Positions 1-5,000 of a stretch of DNA of 5,905 nucleotides are shown here, one piece after another. The translations under genes and the position numbers were made by a program. Each line of letters opens with the position of its first letter. Position 1 is the first letter of the stretch. The notes beneath the pieces were generated by a model. It did not search any database, was not told the origin of the DNA, and saw only the letters and a program-made list of their open reading frames with translations. This stretch comes from Verrucomicrobiota bacterium (lineage in GTDB: Bacteria; Verrucomicrobiota; Verrucomicrobiia; Chthoniobacterales; UBA10450). Location: NCBI GenBank assembly GCA_003219335.1, contig QHOF01000352.1, positions 1 through 5,905 of the forward strand, given 5' to 3'.

Positions 1-2
1 TC

Positions 3-380
3 GGTGCAGGATTCAAGGTTCGCAATGGCAGTCGAAAGTGGCTGCACCGCCGGGTGTGTGAACGTTACTTGCCGTCTCGTCTGTTGAAGCGAAAGAAGCG
101 GGGTTTCGCCGTAAATGTGGTGGACGATTGGTTTCGCTCGTCGCTTGACGGTGAGATTTCGGAAGTGCTCCTGGATCAAAGCTCACTTATGTTTGGTTTA
201 CTCAATCCCAAACCCGTGCGAAGACTGCTCGAAGGTCACCAGTCCGGCCGCCAGGACAACCACAAGATTCTGTTTAGCCTGGTGATGCTCGAACAATGGC
301 TCCGTGGAAGTTGGTCGCGTCGAGAGCGGCGAATCTCTGCGGCGCAAGAAGGAATGGATGCTGGTCGCTTGGCATCTTAG
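3..380 (+). CDS. Asparagine-synthase-family protein, C-terminal end (partial, 5' end outside window)
   Basis: This is the 3' end of a reading frame already open at the left edge; 125 residues are visible. The family converts aspartate (or another carboxylate) to an amide through an acyl-adenylate, with ammonia normally supplied by an N-terminal glutaminase domain. The visible part fits the far C-terminus of the synthetase domain: a Lys/Arg-rich stretch around RRVCERYLPSRLLKRKKRGF, the usual 'R-x-K-x-GF' signature before a 'W' and a Leu-rich segment, then an 'LLxxHxxGRxDN' motif and a final 'LEQWLRG'. The PP-loop and glutaminase domain lie outside the window, so activity cannot be judged. It ends with TAG only 11 nt before the likely start of the acyltransferase gene, which suggests co-transcription. 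In glycan loci such enzymes often amidate sugar acids or amino acids; that role here is inference. A GTG at 54 lies inside the conserved region and is not a real start. Confidence 0.85.
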   Translation, partial: GAGFKVRNGSRKWLHRRVCERYLPSRLLKRKKRGFAVNVVDDWFRSSLDGEISEVLLDQSSLMFGLLNPKPVRRLLEGHQSGRQDNHKILFSLVMLEQWLRGSWSRRERRISAAQEGMDAGRLAS

Positions 381-391
381 GCCCAAACGCA

Positions 392-1381
392 ATGGCTACC
401 TGCGCCAACGCTAAAGTGGAAGAGATCCGCATCTGCGGTAAGACGCTCCATGTCCTGTCATCCGAGATCTGTGGTCGGAGGGTTATAGTAACGGGCAAAT
501 GGATCAGGACGGCAGAAATGAAAGATGAAGCCCTGATCGAAGGCGTGACCATAGAAGACCCTAACTCATTTATCACCAAGCTAAAGGAAAGCGACCTAAC
601 AGCCGATCTCTTTACGTTTGCACAAAGGCCACCTGACAGCACGCCAAAATATGATTATCACCGGGAATGGGATAACTGGGCGGCAATACCGACAGCTTGT
701 TTTGAGGCCTGGTGGGAAAATCTGCCTCAGGTGTCGCGAAAGAATGTAAGGCGCGCCGCCAGGCGTGGTGTGGTCGTGAAAATCATACCGTTTGATGATA
801 ATCTGGTAAAAGGAGTCCACAGGATTTATAACAGCATCCGGGTACGAGACGGAAGGCTCTTCTGGCACTATGGGCAGGACGTTGACAGCGTAAGGCGAGC
901 GCTTGCCACGTATCTGGACAGAAGTGAGTTTGTCGGAGCGTATTTGGGTGAGGAACTTATAGGCTTCTTGAAAATGGTTTACGTGGACGATACAGCGACG
1001 ATCTTTCATATCATCTCGATGGACGAGCATTATGACAAACGACCGCAAAACGCACTGATCGCAAAAGCTGCAGAGGTGTGCGAGCAAAAGGCCATCTCGC
1101 ATCTGATCTACGGAAAATTCATCTATGGCAACAAACGCCGGAGCTCGCTGGTGGAATTCAAGCGTCGGAACGGTTTCCAGCAGGTTAACTTTCCAAGGTA
1201 TTACGTTCCGTTGACCCGGAAGGGCGAACTGTTTGTCCGACTGCGTTTGTACCGAGGCCTTAGCGGGTTGCTTCCAGAGCCCATTCTTTACGTAGCTTTA
1301 AGTTGTAGAGCGTGGTATTACAAAAGAATCTCCAACCTCACTTTACCACGCAATAAGTTCGCCGGTGTAGCTCAACGTTAG
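392..1381 (+). CDS. FemAB/BioF2-like GNAT-fold acyltransferase
   Basis: This encodes 329 residues from ATG 392, which lies 11 nt after the preceding TAG. An earlier in-frame ATG at 296 would overlap the asparagine-synthase gene by 85 nt and adds residues with no recognisable domain. No strong ribosome site precedes either start. The N-terminal ~70 residues resemble nothing I recognise. The stretch around 114-127 (VSRKNVRRAARRG) is the basic helix typical of FemAB/BioF2-like proteins. Residues ~180-250 form the GNAT core: FVGAYLGEELIGFLKMVYVD, then beta strands and a helix (ALIAKAAEVCEQK), then 'FKRRNGF' near 256-262. Relatives transfer acetyl, other acyl or aminoacyl groups to amino groups on sugars or peptidoglycan; the donor here (acyl-CoA or aminoacyl-tRNA) cannot be read from the sequence. 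The last seven residues and the stop codon fall inside the tRNA-Thr-like sequence at 1361-1432, so the C-terminal tail is probably not original to the family. Confidence 0.8.
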   Translation: MATCANAKVEEIRICGKTLHVLSSEICGRRVIVTGKWIRTAEMKDEALIEGVTIEDPNSFITKLKESDLTADLFTFAQRPPDSTPKYDYHREWDNWAAIPTACFEAWWENLPQVSRKNVRRAARRGVVVKIIPFDDNLVKGVHRIYNSIRVRDGRLFWHYGQDVDSVRRALATYLDRSEFVGAYLGEELIGFLKMVYVDDTATIFHIISMDEHYDKRPQNALIAKAAEVCEQKAISHLIYGKFIYGNKRRSSLVEFKRRNGFQQVNFPRYYVPLTRKGELFVRLRLYRGLSGLLPEPILYVALSCRAWYYKRISNLTLPRNKFAGVAQR

Positions 1382-1432
1382 AGCGACTGAATCGTAATCA
1401 GTAGATGGAGCGTTCGATTCCTCCCGCCGGCT
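1361..1432 (+). tRNA. tRNA-Thr(CGT)-like sequence, degenerate (probable tRNA pseudogene)
   Basis: The 72-nt sequence folds as a class I tRNA. The acceptor stem is 7 bp (GCCGGTG with CGCCGGC, one G-T pair) with discriminator T1432. The D-stem GCTC/GAGC is intact, as is the anticodon stem ACTGA/TCAGT. The 7-nt loop ATCGTAA carries anticodon CGT at 1393-1395. There are two defects. The D-loop is AACGTTA and lacks the G18-G19 pair that docks into the T-loop. The T-stem pairs fully only if C1411 is bulged (GGAG-c-G against CCTCC). The T-loop TTCGATT is normal. CCA is not encoded directly after the discriminator. The 5' 21 nt overlap the end of the acyltransferase gene, so RNase P cleavage at 1360/1361 would remove that gene's stop codon. 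It is most simply a decaying tRNA-Thr copy or integration scar; a functional tRNA-like RNA remains possible. I am confident of the tRNA origin, less so that it is inactive. Confidence 0.75.
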
Positions 1433-1492
1433 CCCCACCGCTTTGGGAGTCGAGAGTATTTGCTTAATCGCAGGCTGAATCACCCGAAAAGT

Positions 1493-2539
1493 ATGCTGCA
1501 ATCAACTATCTGCGTCAACGAGGACCGAGAGACATGGGAGCCTTCCCTCAGGGTGCTCTTGAGAAGCCTGAGTCTTCACTGTCCCGAAATGGCGATCAGC
1601 CTGTTCTATCCTTTTGCCAACCAGGCATTTCTTCGATGGCTAGGTGCGTACCCCCAAGTACAGCTGCAGCCGGATCGCCTGAAGAATGGTTACGGCTGGA
1701 ACGTAAAGCCACAAGCCATTATGCAATTGCTCGATGCTGGCTTCGACGAAGTCATCTGGATCGATTCGGACGTGTTTGTAACCAGGGACATTCGCCCATT
1801 GTTCCATGCCCTCGACGAAGCAGTCTTTGTGGCGACAGAGGCTACGTGTTCGCTGGATCGCAACGACCACGATGGAGCCGGGCGTCGTGCGCAGTTATGG
1901 CAGCTTTCGGTCGGTCGCGTTCTCCCCTGGGCTTCTCTCAATTCCGGCATACTCCGAGCGACCCGACGGCACTATCCTTAGTTGCTACAATCCGATGCAT
2001 ACCAAAGTTGCCAGCAAAAGGAAGAGGAGATGCGGAAAAGACCCATTCACATGCGGGGCGATCAAGATGTATTGACCGCACTCTTGACTTCGACCGAATT
2101 CGCCCATATCCCGTTAAAAACGCTTCGCAGAGGTAAACACATCGTTCAGTTTGACGGAGTATGGGGCTATACAACGGCCGAGCGGCTGCAGAGTCTGCTC
2201 GGTGATGGGCCAACGTTCATTCATTCTATGGGCTGTAAGCCGTGGGTGGCGCGTTGGGAATCGCAGCGACGCAATGGCCTGATAGAGTATTTGAAGATGG
2301 TATATCTCGACGTGTCACCGTACACTTTGTCTGCTGCCAAATTCAAGGAGGATTTGGGATGTGAGACGAGGTGGCTGTGCGCACATTACAAGTTCAGTGC
2401 AATCCTTCGATCGCTAGCGATGCAGCACCCAGCGCTCACCGGCCTGCCGATGGCCGTCTTTCTCGACATTGCTCGGCTTATAAAACGTGTACACGAGTCG
2501 ATGTTTCAACGATTCGACATACCGAGGGCTCGCGACTGA
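1493..2539 (+). pseudogene. GT8-like glycosyltransferase interrupted by an in-frame TAG
   Basis: One reading frame of about 348 codons is broken by a single amber codon at 1979-1981; both sides stay in the same frame and read as one protein. The N-terminal half (162 residues from ATG 1493) has a GT-A-type start, VLLRSLSLHCPEMAISLFYP, the metal/nucleotide-sugar site EVIWIDSDVFVTRDI with DSD at residues 91-93, and LNSGILRATRR at 149-159. The C-terminal half has RGDQDVLTALL near residues 188-198 and HSMGCKPW at about 244-251, matching the 'HxxGxKPW' motif of GT8-like retaining transferases. The intact protein would transfer a sugar from a nucleotide-sugar to a growing glycan in the cytoplasm. 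A TTG at 1460 allows 11 more residues, but ATG 1493 begins immediately before the first strand (STICVNEDR) and is preferred. Truncation after residue 162 would lose the DQD and HxxGxKPW sites, so the product should be inactive unless the TAG is read through or is a sequencing error. It shares direction with its neighbours. Confidence 0.8.
2018..2032 (+). promoter_or_regulatory. Possible internal restart site (ribosome site plus ATG) after the TAG
   Basis: AAGGA at 2018-2022 lies 7 nt before ATG 2030, in frame with the C-terminal half of the broken glycosyltransferase and 48 nt after its TAG. It could allow the second half to be made as a separate polypeptide starting MRKRPIHMRGDQD. The match may be chance, because the stretch also encodes a Lys/Glu-rich segment (KEEE) of the original protein. 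TTG 1982, directly after the stop, is the other possible restart but has no visible ribosome site. Confidence 0.25.
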
Positions 2540-2715
2540 CCAACGAATGTATCTTCAGGTGATGGTCAAATAATGGTGAAACAATAACAGCCGTGGGAAG
2601 CTCCGAAGCTCAGCGTGAATAGCGATATTGAATTCCAGTATTAGCTATATTGCTTGACGATTACTCCGTCCAATCTCAGAGCTTGAGAGAGGGTTTTTTT
2701 TTACAAAGAGAATTC

Positions 2716-4020
2716 ATGAAACGACTACGCATTTTGGTGTTAGGACCGTACTGCGACCCAGCGGCTGTGAGCATGCCTTATGTCACTTATTCTCATGCGG
2801 CAGCGCTCGCCGAGCTCCATGACGTTGCCCTGGTTGTTGGATCGCCCAGCGAGGAGAACGTGCGCCGCGCAAAGGGGCCATTTCGCACCATCGAAGTGGT
2901 ACGGATGACATTGCTGGAGCATATCTATGCCTGGAGTTTGCGTAGGATCTTCAAATACAACTTTGACACTCAGGTGTTGACAGCTTTCAGCTACCCGTTT
3001 TCTGTTGCCTTTGAGTGGTACGCCTGGCGACAGTTGCGGCGGCGCATCTTTGCCGGCGAGTTCGATGTCGTACTGCGCGTCCTACCGATGACACCGGCCC
3101 TGCCGAGTCCTTTTGCTTTTTTCCTGCGCAAGGGACCTATACCCTTCGTGATCGGGCCGCTCAATGGTGGTTTGCCCTGGCCGCCCGGCTTTAGCCAACT
3201 TGAGAACCAAAAAGAATGGATCGCTAACCTGCGGAATCTGTATCGATATCTGCCTTTCGCTCGCTCGACCTATCGTCACGCGGCAGCGATCATAGCCGCT
3301 TCCTCTCAAACCTATTCCGAGTTTGCCGAGTATGGCGACAAACTGTTTTTTGTCCCGGAGCCGGGCATCGCTCGTTCTTTGTGTTACGGTGATTCGCGTA
3401 GTCCGGCGCGTGGGGCCAAGCTTGAGCTGATCTTCGTTGGCGGCTTGGTTCCCCGCAAGGCTTGTGATCTTGCTTTGCGCGCGGCGGCACCCCTTTTGCG
3501 CAGCGATTTGGCTCGCTTTACCGTGCTCGGTGACGGCCCAGAGCGGAACCGCCTCGAGCAGCTTGCAAGATCCCTTGGGATTGAAAAGGCCGTTTCTTTC
3601 TGCGGCTGGCTCAGCCATGCGGAAGTCATCAAGCGCCTCCGATCTGCTGATGTGTTCGTGTTTCCATCGCTTCGCGACAATGGCGCAGGCGTAGTTTTCG
3701 AAGCCCTTGGCACTGGCGCCGTACCTGTGGTCGCAGACTTCGGCGGCCCCGGAGATATCGTTCATCCAGGGGTGGGGTACAAGGTGGCTGTTACGACTGA
3801 GAATGATATCGTGGCGCAGATGGAAAAGATTCTGACAGAACTGGCCTACAATCGGGACCGGCTCGAGCAGCTACGGCGACAAGGAATGGCTTACGTGCGG
3901 GAACGCTTAACTTGGGATGCCAAGGCCCAATCCATTACTCGGGTCCTGCATTGGGCTGTGGGGCGGGGTCCGAAGCCAGATCTTTTGCCTCCTAAGATGC
4001 TGTGTCCGCAGAATGCTTAG
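2716..4020 (+). CDS. GT4-type (GT-B fold) glycosyltransferase
   Basis: This encodes 434 residues from ATG 2716. The start follows AAAGAG at 2705-2710 and begins directly with the first Rossmann strand (RLRILVLGPY); a TTG at 2650 would add 22 residues reading through a T-rich tract and looks spurious. The N-terminal acceptor domain covers about 1-225. The C-terminal donor domain opens with LIFVGGLVPRKACDLALRAA (238-257), where Arg247-Lys248 match the phosphate-binding pair. LGDGPER follows at 271-277, then a D-x7-E motif (Asp321 to Glu329, in SLRDNGAGVVFEAL) and GGPGDIV at 343-349. GT4 enzymes normally have E-x7-E; here the first Glu is Asp. The enzyme would transfer a sugar from a nucleotide-sugar to a lipid-linked or nascent glycan at the inner face of the membrane; donor and acceptor are unknown. 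No signal peptide or membrane segment is evident. It ends 26 nt before the methyltransferase start, consistent with an operon. By eye it is GC-richer than the flanking acyltransferase and methyltransferase genes. Confidence 0.9.
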   Translation: MKRLRILVLGPYCDPAAVSMPYVTYSHAAALAELHDVALVVGSPSEENVRRAKGPFRTIEVVRMTLLEHIYAWSLRRIFKYNFDTQVLTAFSYPFSVAFEWYAWRQLRRRIFAGEFDVVLRVLPMTPALPSPFAFFLRKGPIPFVIGPLNGGLPWPPGFSQLENQKEWIANLRNLYRYLPFARSTYRHAAAIIAASSQTYSEFAEYGDKLFFVPEPGIARSLCYGDSRSPARGAKLELIFVGGLVPRKACDLALRAAAPLLRSDLARFTVLGDGPERNRLEQLARSLGIEKAVSFCGWLSHAEVIKRLRSADVFVFPSLRDNGAGVVFEALGTGAVPVVADFGGPGDIVHPGVGYKVAVTTENDIVAQMEKILTELAYNRDRLEQLRRQGMAYVRERLTWDAKAQSITRVLHWAVGRGPKPDLLPPKMLCPQNA

Positions 4021-4028
4021 CTCATTTT

Positions 4029-4035
4029 AAAGGAG
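4029..4035 (+). promoter_or_regulatory. Ribosome binding site of the methyltransferase gene
   Basis: AAAGGAG lies 11 nt upstream of ATG 4047 and is the best Shine-Dalgarno sequence in the window. It decides against the in-frame GTG at 4002, which would overlap the preceding glycosyltransferase by 19 nt and add 15 residues. Confidence 0.7.
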
Positions 4036-4046
4036 TAGCCGCTCTT

Positions 4047-4796
4047 ATGCCACGTAAATGGGATGCCAGAAAATTCGATGCGACCTATAGAGACTTAATT
4101 TGTCAAAGTGCTTTCGCGGTCCACTTTGGGCCACCGGGCTATTACTCCCGCTATCGCTCGCGCTACAAGACGCTCATCAAACGATTTTGTTCTCTGGCAC
4201 CAGCGACGCCAGTAGATGTGCTGGATATTGGGGGGGGACAGTTGGCGCTCCTATGCAAGCACTTATGGGGTGATGACGCGTGCGTAGCCGATATCAATTT
4301 TGGCAGGCCATTATTTGATTATTTACGGTCGCAAGGGGTGCAAGCGATGCAATGGGACTTGTGTCAAGTAGAACAGCCATTTACAGAGTCATTCGATTTT
4401 ATCTTCTTTTCAGAAGTTATTGAACATCTACCATTACCGGGACATATCGTGTTGGAACGACTCAGGAGAGCACTTAAGCCCGGTGGCATACTAATTTGCT
4501 CAACGCCAAACTTCTATCGGTTACGCAACGTGGTCTATGTTGCTCTGGGCCGCCGTATTTACGATTATTGGCGCATGCCGGAAGGCAGCGGTTTAAGCCA
4601 CGTGATTGAATACAGCCGTGATCATCTCCAATGGCAATTTGAAAAAGCTGGATTCAAGGATTGTCATATAGAGCTGTGCCAAATGCACCACTCATCGACT
4701 AATCCGGTGTTCCGACTTGCATTGTGGATTGGATATCCAGTATTCTTGATTCCACGTTGTCGCGGTAGCTTGTTAGCAATTGCCCATGCACCCTAA
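4047..4796 (+). CDS. Class I SAM-dependent methyltransferase (Methyltransf_11/23 type)
   Basis: This encodes 249 residues from ATG 4047, chosen because of the AAAGGAG site just upstream. The Rossmann-fold SAM-binding motif I is VDVLDIGGGQLALL at 56-69, with the Gly-rich loop GGG at 62-64. A likely ribose-binding acidic residue follows at Asp82 (ADINFG). SFDFIFFSEVIEHLP at 115-129 matches the post-II region, and LKPGGILICSTPN at 143-155 the following strand and turn. The C-terminal part (about 180-249) probably forms substrate-binding elements. Members of this group methylate oxygen, nitrogen or carbon on small molecules; within a glycosyltransferase cluster, O-methylation of a sugar hydroxyl or of a terminal residue is the likely role, but that is inference. 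It stands directly downstream of the GT4 gene on the same strand. It looks AT-richer than the GT4 gene, which may mean a different origin. Confidence 0.88.
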   Translation: MPRKWDARKFDATYRDLICQSAFAVHFGPPGYYSRYRSRYKTLIKRFCSLAPATPVDVLDIGGGQLALLCKHLWGDDACVADINFGRPLFDYLRSQGVQAMQWDLCQVEQPFTESFDFIFFSEVIEHLPLPGHIVLERLRRALKPGGILICSTPNFYRLRNVVYVALGRRIYDYWRMPEGSGLSHVIEYSRDHLQWQFEKAGFKDCHIELCQMHHSSTNPVFRLALWIGYPVFLIPRCRGSLLAIAHAP

Positions 4797-4805
4797 AGCG
4801 GCTTG

Positions 4806-4821
4806 TGCTATAGCTAGAGCA
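4806..4821. repeat. Short near-perfect dyad downstream of the methyltransferase
   Basis: TGCTATAG at 4806-4813 and CTAGAGCA at 4814-4821 form a 16-bp inverted repeat with one mismatch and no spacer. It starts 9 nt after the methyltransferase stop. With no loop and no following T-run it is not a terminator. An operator-like protein site is possible, but chance is equally likely. Confidence 0.25.
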
Positions 4822-4860
4822 GATGCATAGCGAAATCAGGGCAGCAAAGCAGGCCGTTGA

Positions 4861-4953
4861 GGACAGGTGGCTGAGTGGTCTAAGGCAGCAGCTCGCAAGA
4901 GCTGCTGTACAACGTAAGTCGTATCGGAGTTCGAATCCTTGCCCTGTCCGCCA
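4861..4953 (+). tRNA. Serine-type class II tRNA-like sequence without a normal anticodon loop
   Basis: The acceptor stem is a perfect 7 bp (4861-4867 with 4943-4949), followed by G4950 and an encoded CCA at 4951-4953. The D-arm (GCTGAGTGG...GGC), long variable arm and G discriminator fit tRNA-Ser. The T-loop TTCGAAT is intact. In place of the anticodon arm, CAGCAGCTC (4886-4894) pairs perfectly with GAGCTGCTG (4899-4907) around a GCAA tetraloop; the first pair competes with the D-stem. No 7-nt loop with T33 can be drawn on a paired stem. The nearest alternative is an 8-nt loop TCGCAAGA. The variable arm (4908-4923) also has a GNRA-type loop, GTAA, with one A-C mismatch in its stem. The T-stem (CGGAG/CCTTG) has an A-C mismatch and two G-T pairs, and an extra C4942 lies before the acceptor strand. 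It is probably unable to decode. It may be a pseudogene, an integration scar or a non-translational tRNA-like RNA. Confidence 0.7.
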
Positions 4954-4968
4954 GTCCCACGTGACGAC

Positions 4969-4996
4969 CTGACTCCTGACTACTGACCTCTGAACA
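4969..4996 (+). repeat. Degenerate heptamer tandem repeat (CTGACNN x4)
   Basis: Four adjacent 7-bp units read CTGACTC, CTGACTA, CTGACCT and CTGAACA, all keeping CTGA. The array fills most of the gap between the tRNA-like sequence and the start codon at 5001, where a ribosome site would be expected and none is seen. Short heptamer arrays are known in intergenic DNA of several bacterial groups. A role here is not shown. Confidence 0.6.
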
Positions 4997-5000
4997 CCGT

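Noticed and set aside
596..1102. A 168-codon open frame on the - strand
   Set aside because: It overlaps the core of the acyltransferase and has no recognisable domain.
1431..1449. Hairpin CTCCC/GGGAG after the tRNA-Thr-like sequence as a terminator
   Set aside because: It has a 5-bp stem and a 9-nt loop, shares bases with the tRNA 3' end and has no T-run.
1979..1981. Amber recoding with one of the tRNA-likes as a suppressor
   Set aside because: The visible anticodon is CGT in one and absent in the other; neither can read TAG, and other genes here end in TAG.
1534..2136. A 200-codon + strand frame spanning the TAG of the broken glycosyltransferase, suggesting a frameshift
   Set aside because: The conserved motifs on both sides are in the same other frame, so no frameshift is needed; this frame has no family motifs.
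2646..2658. Promoter elements TATATT (2646-2651) or TTGACG (2653-2658) before the GT4 gene
   Set aside because: Neither has a partner box at acceptable spacing; the match is expected by chance in this AT-rich gap.
2674..2702. Terminator formed by TCTCA/TGAGA and the T9 run
   Set aside because: The stem is only 5 bp and is separated from the T-run by GAGGG; too weak for a convincing intrinsic terminator.
3082..3765. A 227-codon open frame on the - strand
   Set aside because: It lies wholly inside the GT4 gene, whose motifs are clear; the - strand protein is compositionally odd and shows no domain.
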